A DNA stretch of 64,000 bases, taken from Priestia megaterium (GTDB lineage Bacteria > Bacillota > Bacilli > Bacillales > Bacillaceae_H). Shown here piece by piece: positions 33,938 to 42,933 of this stretch. The notes beneath the pieces are model-generated. The model was not told the DNA's origin. It made no database searches and saw nothing but the letters and a program-made list of their open reading frames with translations. The position numbers were made by a program, and so were the translations under genes. Numbering within the stretch: position 1 is the stretch's first letter; the number at the start of each line of letters is the position of its first letter. The stretch lies in contig NZ_CP023317.1 in the NCBI RefSeq assembly GCF_009497655.1, forward strand, positions 1,393,501 through 1,457,500. Direction: 5' to 3'.

Positions 33938-34249
33938 TTATTCCTCTTTATCTGTCCCTTCCTCTGAAGGTAAATGCTTCCCGCAAAACTCTTTGACAGC
34001 TGCTTCTTCCTCTTCTTCTAGGTCGAAGTCTAATACTTTATTTGTTGAAACTTCGTAGAAATGAGTCTGGGCAATAGAAGTGTTATCTTCGCCTTTAATA
34101 TACACTACGCGTAGTGCTAGGTCGCTGCCGGTATATAATTCATCCTCTTCTTCTACCTCAATGTATAAATGAAATTCATAGCGTTCACCTAGAAGGAGAC
34201 CAAATGGATCCTGCAATTGTTCAGCTGTATATTCTTTAATTGTAAACAT
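33938..34249 (-). CDS. DUF6509-type hypothetical protein
   Basis: 103 residues from ATG 34249 (MFTIKEYTAEQL), which follows AAAGGACG; a longer frame to 34327 lacks a site. Strongly acidic (ELYTGSDLALRV, DFDLEEEEEAAVKEF). Pattern IKEYTAEQLQDPFGLLLGERYEFHLYIEVEEEDELY resembles the Bacillus family I recall as DUF6509, function unknown. Soluble; no metal or catalytic motif. The stop lies about 25 bases from dispersed repeat copy 2, whose hairpin could serve as terminator on this strand. Confidence 0.65.
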   Translation of the reverse strand: MFTIKEYTAEQLQDPFGLLLGERYEFHLYIEVEEEDELYTGSDLALRVVYIKGEDNTSIAQTHFYEVSTNKVLDFDLEEEEEAAVKEFCGKHLPSEEGTDKEE

Positions 34250-34409
34250 ATGTACGTCCTTTCCATATATCAGTAAAATACTTGCATCATCTATTATAGT
34301 TTTTCTTTGCAAAGAAAGAAAGTGCATGCGTAATTCATGTACGGATTTATTCCTTGGTCATTCTATTTAGCGAATCTACTTGATGCGATGGCGCAAGGAC
34401 TTCGATGAT

Positions 34410-35921
34410 TTACTTAAAGATGGAAGAAACGCGCGTATGTTTTTGCTTATACATGGCAGCATCTGCTTTTTGAATTAATGTATCTAGATTGGTGTCGTCT
34501 GAAGGCGCACATATAATAAACCCGTAACTCGCAGACAGTGCATATGGCTTCTTACATTCTTTCTTTTTATCTTCTAGCTGATTATTAATATTTTGCCACA
34601 GCTCGTGTACGTATTCTTCCGTTTGTTCAGGAGCAATTAATAAAAACTCATCACCTCCGTAGCGAAAGAGCGTATCATCCTTGCTAATATAACCACTAAT
34701 TGATTCTGCTATTGTTTTAATAAGCCAGTCGCCTTCTCTATGACCGTATTGATCATTTACTAGTTTTAAGGAATTAATATCGATAAAACATAATACAAAA
34801 GATGTATCATTGGTTTTAGCTCTCAGCAGTTCCAGCTGCAGTTTTTCCATTCCGCTTCTTCGATTTAAAATTCCGGTTAGCATATCAGTTGAAGCGTGCA
34901 AGTTCAATTCATGCTCAACCGCTTTTAAATCGGTTATATCGGTAATACCTGCGAGTATGCAGCTTTCGCTTTGATACTCTAGTAATTCATAATTGATCAT
35001 AACCCACTTAGAATCTCCATGTTCACGTGCTTCTAGGATGTAGTTTTTTACATGCTTTTCTTGTTGAAGACGTTTTAAAATCTCCTCTCGATCTTCATCA
35101 GTAGGGTAGATTATAAATCCGTCTAGTTGATCAAGATCTTGAGAAGCAAGATTGTAAAAATGAATAGCTTTATTGTTAATGAGCAGCACTTTGTGGTCGG
35201 ATAATCTCGTTAATAGTAAAGGATAGGGATTAATTTTGAACAGCGTAAAAAAATTATGTTCGCTTTCTTTTAGCTGTAAATGATTCATATATTCTTTGTG
35301 ACGGTATGTATAGAGAATATATGAGATAAGCAAAGCGATAGCAACTGCTGCAGTTGTATTGATCTGCTTTGAAATAAGAGAAAAAGAATCCGGTACATAT
35401 CGTGATAAGCCATATAGTAAAAAAAGATGGTTAGGAATAAAAATAATGCACAGATGTTTTAATTTCATAGGACATAAAACAGCTGTGGAAATCAAAAGCA
35501 TCATATAGACGTCTACGCGACCTGTGAAAAGCTGACTGTTAATAGTAGAAAGTGCTGCAGCAAATACGTAATAAAATATATAGCCATATACCATGGTGCT
35601 TAAGTAGTTAGCAAATCGCTCTTTTCTTTTACTAAAATAATAGAAGAATAAATAAAGAGAAGAGAGAGCGAAACTAGTGAAATGAATACCAATTAGTGTA
35701 TGTCTAAACTGAGATGTCCCCGCATGTTGAAGTAAAGAAAACCCTATATAAATATAAAGAGGGTAGGAAATGACAAGAGCAAGTGAAACTAGCTTGACTC
35801 TTTGTTGAAGCATTTCTGCATTCGTTTTATCGAACATTTTATCTTCATTAACTTCTCTTCCTGAAGGGAAACGAAATTTCTTCAGAAAGGAGAAAGGTAA
35901 AAGCGAAAGAAGAAATGACAT
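34410..35921 (-). CDS. Membrane PAS-GGDEF diguanylate cyclase
   Basis: Makes c-di-GMP from two GTP. 503 residues from ATG 35921, 9 bases after GGAG; an upstream in-frame ATG at 35960 lacks a site. About six membrane helices (30-200) are followed by a PAS-like domain (about 210-325, KINPYPLLLTRL...ILAGITDITDLKAVE) and a GGDEF domain with an intact active site RYGGDEF (catalytic-loop D424). The usual inhibitory RxxD is replaced by SKDD, so product inhibition through the I-site is probably lost. Monocistronic. Confidence 0.88.
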   Translation of the reverse strand: MSFLLSLLPFSFLKKFRFPSGREVNEDKMFDKTNAEMLQQRVKLVSLALVISYPLYIYIGFSLLQHAGTSQFRHTLIGIHFTSFALSSLYLFFYYFSKRKERFANYLSTMVYGYIFYYVFAAALSTINSQLFTGRVDVYMMLLISTAVLCPMKLKHLCIIFIPNHLFLLYGLSRYVPDSFSLISKQINTTAAVAIALLISYILYTYRHKEYMNHLQLKESEHNFFTLFKINPYPLLLTRLSDHKVLLINNKAIHFYNLASQDLDQLDGFIIYPTDEDREEILKRLQQEKHVKNYILEAREHGDSKWVMINYELLEYQSESCILAGITDITDLKAVEHELNLHASTDMLTGILNRRSGMEKLQLELLRAKTNDTSFVLCFIDINSLKLVNDQYGHREGDWLIKTIAESISGYISKDDTLFRYGGDEFLLIAPEQTEEYVHELWQNINNQLEDKKKECKKPYALSASYGFIICAPSDDTNLDTLIQKADAAMYKQKHTRVSSIFK

Positions 35922-36072
35922 GACCATCATCTCCATATCTTTTTTTAGGTATTTTAGCATGTTTGTATAAGAAAAGACATGAATTTTTTAGATGAAAATG
36001 TCTGCTTTTCCATCAAGAAAAAGCACTAAGAGTTATAGGAGTAAAGGTGAGACCAAAGGGCCCCACCTTTTT

Positions 36073-36324
36073 TTATTGAAGTTTATTTGATTCAGCATGC
36101 CGTACAAACATGGTTTCATCTTCTACTAAGCCGCAAGCTCCGCACTGAATGCGTTTTTGGGGTCCGTTATAAGCAGCGTGAAAGGCATCGAGCGTATCGT
36201 TTGTGTATTCTTCTACGACGTCTCCGCTTCTTGGGTCCATTTTTACAGGTTTTGCATTTTGTTCAATGATATTAAAGCGCGTTCGATTTGTTTTGCAGCT
36301 GGGGCAAAGATAAGGGCTTCCCAT
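36073..36324 (-). CDS. Small zinc-ribbon protein
   Basis: 83 residues from ATG 36324 ([11 protein letters not shown]), 9 bases after AAGGAG. CPSCK near the start and CGACGLVED near residue 70 make a four-cysteine zinc ribbon. Middle part [21 protein letters not shown] is polar; [12 protein letters not shown] leads into the second knuckle. Function unknown; such proteins often bind nucleic acid or act as transcription-associated factors. Divergent from mrfA with about 120 bp between, so both promoters lie there. Confidence 0.75.
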   Translation of the reverse strand: MGSPYLCPSCKTNRTRFNIIEQNAKPVKMDPRSGDVVEEYTNDTLDAFHAAYNGPQKRIQCGACGLVEDETMFVRHAESNKLQ

Positions 36325-36445
36325 TTTTAACATCTCCTTGAAAAATTTACTGTATTAATACCATGTCCGAATCCACCAAAAACATACAAAAACTTATGGT
36401 TTTCTATCGAACGTTCATTCGTTAAAATAGAAGCAGGTGATGAAA

Positions 36446-38716
36446 ATGAGAATACGAAAAAACTTACAAGAAGTAATAGATATCTTGCAAACGAATCCAT
36501 CGTATCAGCAAAATATTGTTCATTGGCATACAATCGAAGAGAAAGAAGCTAAAACTGCGCCATTTCCAGCTTCTTTGCATACGAAACTGCGGGAAGCACT
36601 TGAAAAACGAGGAATTGGTTCGCTTTATACGCATCAAAAAACAGCGTTTGATTTGGCGACAGCTAAGAAGAATGTTGTGGCCGTTACGCCAACAGCCTCG
36701 GGGAAAACACTGTGCTACAACTTGCCGGTACTGCAAAGTATTATGGAAAACGATCAAGCTCGAGCTCTTTATTTGTTCCCAACAAAAGCGCTTGCCCAAG
36801 ATCAAAAAAGTGAATTAAATGAAATCATTGAAGAAATGGAAGTGCCAATCAATAGCTACACGTATGATGGAGATACTCCGGCAAATATCCGCCAAAAGGT
36901 GAGAAAAGCAGGGCATATCGTTATTACGAATCCGGATATGCTTCATTCAGCTATTTTACCTCATCATACAAAATGGGTATCACTGTTTGAGAATCTGAAA
37001 TACATTGTGATTGATGAACTTCATACGTACCGCGGTGTTTTTGGAAGCCACGTAGCCAACGTTATCCGCCGGTTAAAGCGAATTTGCCGCTACTATGGAA
37101 GCGATCCTATCTTTATTTGTACATCAGCGACCATCGCTAATCCAAGAGAACTCGCTGAACATTTAACGGGAGCTCATGTTATGTTAGTAGATAACAACGG
37201 AGCGCCTAGCGGCCGCAAACATTTTATTTTTTATAACCCGCCTATTGTGAATAAACCTTTAAACATTAGAAGAAGTGCTACGCTTGAAGTGCGAAATATT
37301 GCAGGAGAGTTTTTGAAAAATAAAATTCAAACGATTGTATTTGCACGAAGCCGAGTACGAGTGGAAATTATTTTAACGTATCTGCAGGAGCTCGTAAAAA
37401 ACCAGCTTCAACATAAGTCTATTCAAGGGTATCGAGGAGGATATTTGCCGAAGCAGCGACGCGAAATAGAAAGAGGACTTCGAGAGGGAAGTATTTACGG
37501 GGTAGTCAGTACGAATGCTTTAGAGCTAGGAGTGGATATCGGGCAGCTGCAGGTGTGTGTAATGACAGGTTATCCAGGCACGGTTGCAAGCGCTTGGCAA
37601 CAAGCAGGACGAGCAGGAAGACGTCATGGAGAAGCCGTCATTGTGATGGTCGCAAGTTCAAGTCCGCTTGATCAGTATATGATTCAGCATCCGGATTACT
37701 TTTTTAGCAGAAATCCAGAAACAGCTCGAATTAATCCTGATAATCTTGTTATTTTAGTCGATCATTTAAAATGTGCGTCCTATGAGCTGCCGTTTAAGCA
37801 GGGAGAAACATTTGATGGGGTAGAAATTGAAGACGTGCTGGAGTTTTTGCAAGAAGAACGAGTGATTCATTTTAGCGGAGATAAATGGTACTGGATGAAT
37901 GATTCCTTCCCAGCTCATAATATCAGTCTGCGCTCTGCATCCCAAGAAAATGTTGTCATCATTGATCAATCGGACGTTGCAAATGTGAAAGTAATTGGAG
38001 AAATGGATCGCTTTAGTGCTATGACGCTTCTTCATGATGAGGCGATTTACTTGCATCAAGGCATTCAGTATCAAGTAGAATACTTGGACTGGGATGAGAA
38101 AAAAGCGTATGTTCGTGAAGTCGATGTAGATTATTTTACCGATGCAAACTTGGCGGTTAACTTGAAGGTTCTAGAAGCTGATAAAGAACGACTGGAAGGG
38201 ACATATTCAATCAGTTATGGCGATGTAATGGTCAGCGCCATGGCGACGATATTTAAAAAAATAAAGTTTGAGACGCATGAAAACATAGGGTCAGGTCCCA
38301 TTTCACTTCCGGAAGAAGAGCTTCATACAAATGCCGTGTGGCTAAGCTTTGAAAAAGAACAGTTTCACGAATCTGAAGAACGATTGGAACAAGCTCTTAT
38401 TTCCGTGGCAAATGCCATTCAGTCAATTGCACCGCTTATGGTGATGTGCGATCCTTCTGATTTACATGTAGTGCCTCAGATAAAAGCGGTGCACAATGAA
38501 CAGCCCACTATCTTCTTATATGACCGATACCCGGGAGGCATTGGCCTAAGCGATAAAGTATACGAACAAATGAATGATGTGCTAAGTCAAACTAATCAAT
38601 TAATTGTAAATTGTTCTTGCGAAAGCGGCTGTCCGTCCTGTATTGGTATGGAAGCACAGGGAGAACACGCGAAAAGCGATGCGCTCGTACTGCTACAACA
38701 ACTGCAAAGTAGGTGA
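36446..38716 (+). CDS. mrfA: DNA helicase MrfA (YprA)
   Basis: Superfamily 2 DExH helicase that with exonuclease MrfB repairs mitomycin C-type damage independently of UvrABC in B. subtilis. About 756 residues from ATG 36446 after AGGTG. Walker A TPTASGKTLCYNLP, DELH box (VIDELHTYRG), TSATIANP, and GRAGRRHGE (motif VI). The C-terminal DUF1998 domain has four cysteines (CSCESGCPSCIG) for zinc. Very high similarity to B. subtilis YprA throughout the helicase core. mrfB begins 5 bp later. Confidence 0.96.
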   Translation: MRIRKNLQEVIDILQTNPSYQQNIVHWHTIEEKEAKTAPFPASLHTKLREALEKRGIGSLYTHQKTAFDLATAKKNVVAVTPTASGKTLCYNLPVLQSIMENDQARALYLFPTKALAQDQKSELNEIIEEMEVPINSYTYDGDTPANIRQKVRKAGHIVITNPDMLHSAILPHHTKWVSLFENLKYIVIDELHTYRGVFGSHVANVIRRLKRICRYYGSDPIFICTSATIANPRELAEHLTGAHVMLVDNNGAPSGRKHFIFYNPPIVNKPLNIRRSATLEVRNIAGEFLKNKIQTIVFARSRVRVEIILTYLQELVKNQLQHKSIQGYRGGYLPKQRREIERGLREGSIYGVVSTNALELGVDIGQLQVCVMTGYPGTVASAWQQAGRAGRRHGEAVIVMVASSSPLDQYMIQHPDYFFSRNPETARINPDNLVILVDHLKCASYELPFKQGETFDGVEIEDVLEFLQEERVIHFSGDKWYWMNDSFPAHNISLRSASQENVVIIDQSDVANVKVIGEMDRFSAMTLLHDEAIYLHQGIQYQVEYLDWDEKKAYVREVDVDYFTDANLAVNLKVLEADKERLEGTYSISYGDVMVSAMATIFKKIKFETHENIGSGPISLPEEELHTNAVWLSFEKEQFHESEERLEQALISVANAIQSIAPLMVMCDPSDLHVVPQIKAVHNEQPTIFLYDRYPGGIGLSDKVYEQMNDVLSQTNQLIVNCSCESGCPSCIGMEAQGEHAKSDALVLLQQLQSR

Positions 38717-38720
38717 ACTC

Positions 38721-39971
38721 GTGTCTTTTAAAAATAAATTAAACCGTATGAAAAAGCATCTTCATGTTACAGAAGCGAAGCCTCCGGTTGAAAGTACCCC
38801 CCAGCGATCTAAGGGCGCGTCTATTCCCTATGAGCAGGAATGGAAGGGAAATCATGCTGCGCCTTACTTTGCCGAAGACAGCTACTGTATGATCAGAGAA
38901 GTGGTTTACCCGCTCGACTACAAGCATGGACATTATGAATTTAATGAGCTGAAAAAAGTAGTGGAAGTATGGAATCAGTCTACAGTTGCTCATCCGCTTT
39001 CATCAAAAGGCCACACATATTCAGATTTGTTTTTCTTTGATACGGAAACGACGGGGCTTAGTACAGGTACGGGAACGACTATCTTTTTGCTAGGATACGC
39101 AAGGGTGTTAAAAGATTCCGTCGTTTTTCGTCAGCATATATTAACCGAGCCAAGTGGAGAAGTAGCATTTTATGAAAGTTTTTTAAAAGAAGTAGACTAC
39201 ACGACGCTTGTGACTTATAATGGTAAATCTTTCGATTGGCCTCACGTCAAGACTCGCCATACGCTATTGAGAGATCATTTGCCCAAGCTGCCTAAGTTCG
39301 GTCACTTTGATTTACTGCATGCGTCAAGAAGGCTGTGGAAACATAAAATGGGTTCGGTTAAGCTTGCGAATGTCGAAAAAGAAATACTTGGAATTGAACG
39401 AGTTGATGATATTCCCGGTTTCTTAGCTCCCATGATTTATTTTGATTTTATTGAAACGAAAAATCCAAGAGGCTTATTCGACATTATGAAACATAATGAA
39501 CATGATATTTTATCGCTTATTACCTTATACATTCATTTATCAAAACATCTCCTTACTAGTGAGGAGTTTACAGAAAAAGAAACATATGAAGTGGCAAGGT
39601 GGTATGAGCAGTTGGGGGAGGACAAGCACGCTTTCTCTCTTTATCAAGGCGTAGCGGAAAAAGAAAAAGAAGAGCATGAAAAAGCTCAGCTAGCGATGGC
39701 TTATCATTATAAAAAAGAGAAGAGTTGGAAAGAGGCAGTGGACATGTTTGAACCCTTGGTTCAAACATGTGAAGGTGACGTCGCTATAGAAGCACTGGTT
39801 GAGTTAGCTAAAATTTATGAGCATCGTCTCAAAGATGTTCATCAAGCACTTCTATATACTGAGCTAGCCTCGGAGAAGTGGAATCAACTCAGGGGAATGA
39901 CGAAAAAAACGTCGAAGGAAGCGCTTGAAAAAAGACTTCTTAGATTAAAAAATAAATCAGCTAAAGGATAG
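38721..39971 (+). CDS. mrfB: 3'-5' exonuclease MrfB (YprB)
   Basis: RNase H-like DEDDh exonuclease partner of MrfA. 416 residues from the GTG at 38721, which follows AGGTG and starts 4 bases after the mrfA stop. FDTETTGLSTGTGTTIF carries the first D and E, TYNGKSFDWPHVKTRH the second D, and NEHDILSLITLY the H...D pair. The C-terminal 130 residues are TPR-like helices (ARWYEQLGEDKHAFSLYQ, AMAYHYKKEKSWKEAVDMF) that probably mediate protein contacts. Co-transcribed with mrfA. Confidence 0.95.
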   Translation: MSFKNKLNRMKKHLHVTEAKPPVESTPQRSKGASIPYEQEWKGNHAAPYFAEDSYCMIREVVYPLDYKHGHYEFNELKKVVEVWNQSTVAHPLSSKGHTYSDLFFFDTETTGLSTGTGTTIFLLGYARVLKDSVVFRQHILTEPSGEVAFYESFLKEVDYTTLVTYNGKSFDWPHVKTRHTLLRDHLPKLPKFGHFDLLHASRRLWKHKMGSVKLANVEKEILGIERVDDIPGFLAPMIYFDFIETKNPRGLFDIMKHNEHDILSLITLYIHLSKHLLTSEEFTEKETYEVARWYEQLGEDKHAFSLYQGVAEKEKEEHEKAQLAMAYHYKKEKSWKEAVDMFEPLVQTCEGDVAIEALVELAKIYEHRLKDVHQALLYTELASEKWNQLRGMTKKTSKEALEKRLLRLKNKSAKG

Positions 39972-40130
39972 GCTTCAGCTGATTTATTTTAAAATATTCA
40001 GAATTATTATTCTTTTGTTTTTGTAGACGTTTTATATTGTTCTATTTTTCAGTCATTGATAAAATTAGTCAATGTAAGACTGATTCTTACAGCTTAAAAA
40101 CAGAACTTTGGTGAGATGGAGAGAGGCCTC

Positions 40131-40226
40131 ATGAAAAATGTGATTTTAGTATCATTTTTCGCATTAATTTGTTTAACAGTAATTGTCTTAAGCAGTTTGA
40201 AAAATTCGTATAACTCCTTTATGTAG
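40131..40226 (+). CDS. 31-aa single-pass membrane peptide
   Basis: MKNVILVSFFALICLTVIVL then SSLKNSYNSFM. One hydrophobic helix of about 19 residues with a short polar tail. GGAGAGAGG lies 5 bases upstream of the ATG, which supports translation. It lies between mrfB and the cotD promoter. No known family; it could be a small membrane regulator or a spore-membrane peptide. Confidence 0.5.
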   Translation: MKNVILVSFFALICLTVIVLSSLKNSYNSFM

Positions 40227-40251
40227 GTCAAAAATAGGTGTTTGTCTTAGT

Positions 40252-40279
40252 ACATGTACATTACCCTTCACATATTGTA
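40252..40279 (+). promoter_or_regulatory. Sigma-K-type promoter of cotD
   Basis: CATATTGTA (40271-40279) fully matches the sigma-K -10 CATAnnnTA; an AC dinucleotide lies about 16-18 bases upstream (GTACAT). B. subtilis cotD is also sigma-K dependent. Confidence 0.65.
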
Positions 40280-40317
40280 ATAGTGTAATAACTAAACAGT
40301 GAAAGGGGAAAAAGGAT

Positions 40318-40800
40318 ATGTATCCAAGACCAACAAAATGTATGCCACCAATTGTGCATCCAACAAAATGCTGCACACAGTTTACTTCTCAGGAGGTAGT
40401 TGTACCTCACATTCATCCAAGTCATAATACATTGGTGAATCATACAAATGTGAAGCACGTGCATTACTTCCCGCAAACACAATCTGTTGTAAATGAAACT
40501 TCAAATCAACAGTTTTTTGGCGGTGCGCAGCAATATCCAACTCAAGTAGGTGGAGCAGGCTATCCAGGTCAAATGGGAGGCTACCCAGGTCAAGGAGGTT
40601 ACCCAGGTCAAGTAGCAGGTGCTAGTTATCCAGGCCAAGGAGGCTACCCAGGTCAAGTAGGTGGAGCTGGTTTTCCAGGCCAAGGAGGTTACCCAGGTCA
40701 AGTAGCAGGCGCTAGTTATCCTGGACACAAAGGTTGCGGCCAAGGAAGCTGTCATACAAAAGGCGCGCATCAAGGACCTAATTCAGGGTATTTTAGATAA
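40318..40800 (+). CDS. cotD: Inner spore coat protein CotD with collagen-like tail
   Basis: 160 residues. The first 70 match CotD: PPIVHPTKCC, VVPHIHPSHNTLVNHTNVKHVHYFPQT, His- and Cys-rich. The remainder (about 78-145) is a Gly/Tyr/Pro/Gln repeat (GGYPGQ, AGASYPGQ) absent from the short B. subtilis protein. Length 160 versus about 75 in B. subtilis, so the tail is the main difference. Gly-Tyr-Pro repeats suit tyrosine crosslinking in the coat. GGAA precedes the ATG. The mrfB-cotD-ypsA order is as in B. subtilis. Confidence 0.86.
   Translation: MYPRPTKCMPPIVHPTKCCTQFTSQEVVVPHIHPSHNTLVNHTNVKHVHYFPQTQSVVNETSNQQFFGGAQQYPTQVGGAGYPGQMGGYPGQGGYPGQVAGASYPGQGGYPGQVGGAGFPGQGGYPGQVAGASYPGHKGCGQGSCHTKGAHQGPNSGYFR
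40535..40725 (+). repeat. Tandem repeats in the cotD tail
   Basis: Near-identical units of TACCCAGGTCAAG-type DNA code for GGYPGQ(V/G) blocks; a higher-order block GQGGYPGQVAGASYPGQ occurs twice with GGAGFPGQ between. Likely length-variable. Confidence 0.75.
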
Positions 40801-40863
40801 TGTACGTTAATAGGAGCTGATTACATCAGTTCCTATTCTATTTTGTTACAAAGGAGTTATATA

Positions 40864-41415
40864 ATGAAGGTGCTAACGGTTACTGGTTATAAGCCATTCG
40901 AACTTGGAATTTTTAATGAAAAACATCAAGGCATTACATACATAAAAAAAGCGCTCTATAAAAAATTACAGGAATTAGTAGAAGATGGATTAGAATGGGT
41001 ATTGATTAGTGGCCAGCTAGGAGTAGAGATTTGGGCAGCAGAAGTGGTATTTGATCTGCAGCTCGATTATCCCGAGCTTCAGTTAGCTGTTTTAACCCCA
41101 TTTTTGGAGCAGGAAGAAAAATGGAATGACGTCAATAAAGAATTGTATGAATTTGTCTTAAGTCAAGCAGATTATGTAGATAGCATCACAAAAAAGAAAT
41201 ATGAAAGTCCAGCACAGTTTCGGTTAAAAAATCAATTTTTAGTAGAAAAAAGTGAAGGTATTTGTTTAGTTTACGACGAAGAGCACGAAGGAAGTCCTAA
41301 ATATATGTTAGAAACGGCTAAAAAGCGTGCTGAACGAGAAGAATACCCTATTATAATGGTGACGTCTCACGACTTACAGGATATCGTGGATGAAGAAAAA
41401 TTTTCGTCTTTTTAA
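40864..41415 (+). CDS. ypsA: YpsA family (DprA/LOG-like Rossmann) protein
   Basis: 183 residues from ATG 40864 after AAAGGAG. DUF1273 family: [15 protein letters not shown] at the start, a [18 protein letters not shown] segment near 45-65 that corresponds to the glycine-rich nucleotide loop, and [23 protein letters not shown]. YpsA is linked to cell division phenotypes and is encoded next to gpsB, as here. Cytosolic. Ligand not established. Confidence 0.92.
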   Translation: MKVLTVTGYKPFELGIFNEKHQGITYIKKALYKKLQELVEDGLEWVLISGQLGVEIWAAEVVFDLQLDYPELQLAVLTPFLEQEEKWNDVNKELYEFVLSQADYVDSITKKKYESPAQFRLKNQFLVEKSEGICLVYDEEHEGSPKYMLETAKKRAEREEYPIIMVTSHDLQDIVDEEKFSSF

Positions 41416-41519
41416 CGCCACTTGACGAAACATTTTAAAAGATAAATTGACATTTGAAGCTATTTTTGAAAAAATGAATTATAATAAAGATAAGGTTTAT
41501 CGTATTCGAGGTGATAGAG

Positions 41520-41852
41520 ATGTTAGCTGATAAAATTCGTTTAACGGCCAAAGAAATTTTAGAAAAAGAATTTAAAACAGGCATGAGAGGCTATAATCAA
41601 GAAGAAGTAGATAAGTATCTAGATTCTGTTATTAAAGATTATGAAGCATTTCATGAAGAAATTGAAGCATTACAAACTGAAAATTTACGCTTAAAAAAGC
41701 AAGTAGAAGAGTTATCTAAAAAGCCGCAACAACCTTCGTTTACCCCGCCGCCGGCTCAACAGCAGCAGCAAGCGGGTACGACAAACTTTGATATTTTAAA
41801 ACGTTTGTCAAACTTAGAAAAACATGTGTTTGGAAGTAAATTATACGAATAA
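41520..41852 (+). CDS. gpsB: Cell-division regulator GpsB
   Basis: Coiled-coil DivIVA-like adaptor that shuttles PBP1 (the ponA product at 15557) between division and elongation. 110 residues from ATG 41520 (GAGGTGAT upstream; GTG 41511 rejected). N-terminal lipid/PBP-binding domain with [28 protein letters not shown], coiled coil about 35-65, Pro/Gln-rich linker, and a C-terminal trimerisation helix [17 protein letters not shown] terminator follows, then rnpB. Confidence 0.95.
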   Translation: MLADKIRLTAKEILEKEFKTGMRGYNQEEVDKYLDSVIKDYEAFHEEIEALQTENLRLKKQVEELSKKPQQPSFTPPPAQQQQQAGTTNFDILKRLSNLEKHVFGSKLYE

Positions 41853-41855
41853 CCT

Positions 41856-41891
41856 AAAAATAGGAGTTGCATTCAACTCCTATTTTTATTA
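41856..41891 (+). terminator. Terminator of gpsB
   Basis: AAAAATAGGAGTTG/CAACTCCTATTTTTATT hairpin. Confidence 0.85.
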
Positions 41892-41905
41892 TACTAAGGA
41901 AAGTC

Positions 41906-42318
41906 GTTATCAATAACGTTCGGGTAATTGCTGCATCACATATGAGGATGTAGAGGAAAGTCCATGCTCGCACAGACTGCGATGTCTGTAGTGTTCGTGC
42001 CTAGCGAAGTCATAAGCTAGGGTAGCTGTTAAAAGCTAACGGCGGGGAAAAAGCCTAAGTCTTTTTAAGATATGGCTTGACTACTCTGAAAGTGCCACAG
42101 TGACGAAGTCTTATCAGAAATGATAAGAGTGGAACGAGGTAAACCCCTCGAGCGAGAAACCCAAATAATGGTAGGGGAACTTTCTGGAAGGAACTGAACG
42201 GAAGGAAGGACAAAATGGTTACATTTTGTAGATAGATAATTGCCACCGGAGTACGAGGTAGCTAGCCGCTTGCAGTACAATGGTACAAAACATGGCTTAC
42301 AGAACGTTATTGAAAAGC
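41906..42318 (+). ncRNA. rnpB: RNase P RNA, type B
   Basis: Catalytic RNA for tRNA 5' maturation. Conserved blocks in order: GAGGAAAGTCCATGCTCGCAC, GTGTTCGTGCCTAGCGAAGTC, AAAGTGCCACAGTGACGAAG, GGTAAACCCCTCGAGCGAGAAACCCAA, TTGCCACCGGAGTACGAGG and GTACAAAACATGGCTTACAGAACG. Ends: ATCAATAACGTT near 41909 pairs with AACGTTATTGA near 42303-42314, closing P1. This is the Bacillus (B) architecture. Position after gpsB is conserved. Exact termini are approximate. Confidence 0.97.
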
Positions 42319-42360
42319 AATCGACAATAGTTGTTATACACTATATTTTAATCCAACCCA

Positions 42361-42393
42361 GCTCTTCATATAACGGAAGAGCTTTTTTTATGT
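42361..42393 (+). terminator. Terminator downstream of rnpB (first)
   Basis: AGCTCTTC/GGAAGAGCT around ATATAAC with seven T. Confidence 0.85.
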
Positions 42394-42394
42394 C

Positions 42395-42430
42395 AAAATG
42401 ACAGCTTATCATAAGCTGTCATTTTTTTTG
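42395..42430 (+). terminator. Second tandem terminator
   Basis: AAAATGACAGCTTA/TAAGCTGTCATTTT with loop TCA or so and eight T. Together with the previous hairpin it insulates rnpB from the lia operon. Confidence 0.85.
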
Positions 42431-42456
42431 TACAATCAGGCTGAGCTTGTTGTCAG

Positions 42457-42470
42457 CCTCAGGTCTTAGG
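42457..42470. promoter_or_regulatory. Candidate LiaR operator
   Basis: CCTCAGGTCTTAGG is an imperfect inverted repeat (10 of 14 positions symmetric) about 95 bp upstream of liaI. LiaR/VraR-type sites are imperfect palindromes upstream of their own operons. Only position and symmetry support this call. Confidence 0.35.
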
Positions 42471-42552
42471 AGAAAATAAAGCTCTAGCTCGTTTTGAAAA
42501 AACGTTATCATCCTTAAACTAAGTATATAGAGAAGCGAAAGGAGGAAACAAA

Positions 42553-42897
42553 ATGAAAAAAGTTGGTTTGTTTTTGATTGGAGCGGTAGCTGCTATCGTT
42601 CTTCTTGCAAATGCTGGCCCCATGGTAGGACTTGCGCTTGGCTTGGTTATTTTGTACGTAGCATTTAAAGGGTTTGTTAAAGCAGAGACCCCCTTTAAAA
42701 AATGGTTCTGGGGGTTTATTGGTGTCGTCGTACTCTTAACAACCGTTTCAAACCTTCCGGCTCTTGCTGGTATCATCGCAGCAGTAGTACTTTACATTGT
42801 ATATAAAAAGTGGAACAGCAGCAGGCCTATAAAAATGGAAAAAGAAGATCCGTTTAAGCACTTTGAACGTCAGTGGGCTGACTTAAATCAAAAATAA
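42553..42897 (+). CDS. liaI: LiaI-like small membrane protein
   Basis: 114 residues with four hydrophobic segments (about 4-20, 24-38, 50-65, 68-85) and a charged C-terminus (KMEKEDPFKHFERQW). It is the first gene of the operon and lies 36 bp before the PspA-type liaH. In B. subtilis LiaI is the membrane anchor that recruits LiaH to stressed membrane; this gene is in that position but direct homology is hard to judge by eye. AAAGGAGGA precedes the ATG. Confidence 0.7.
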   Translation: MKKVGLFLIGAVAAIVLLANAGPMVGLALGLVILYVAFKGFVKAETPFKKWFWGFIGVVVLLTTVSNLPALAGIIAAVVLYIVYKKWNSSRPIKMEKEDPFKHFERQWADLNQK

Positions 42898-42933
42898 TAA
42901 AATTTCACTTTATTATCTAAGGAGATGAACAAA

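Noticed and set aside
33721-33996. Plus-strand 91-codon frame
   Set aside because: It consists of dispersed repeat copy 2 and the antisense of the DUF6509-type gene.
36464-36818. Overlapping frames on both strands in the mrfA start region
   Set aside because: Shadows of mrfA, which is strongly conserved in its own frame.
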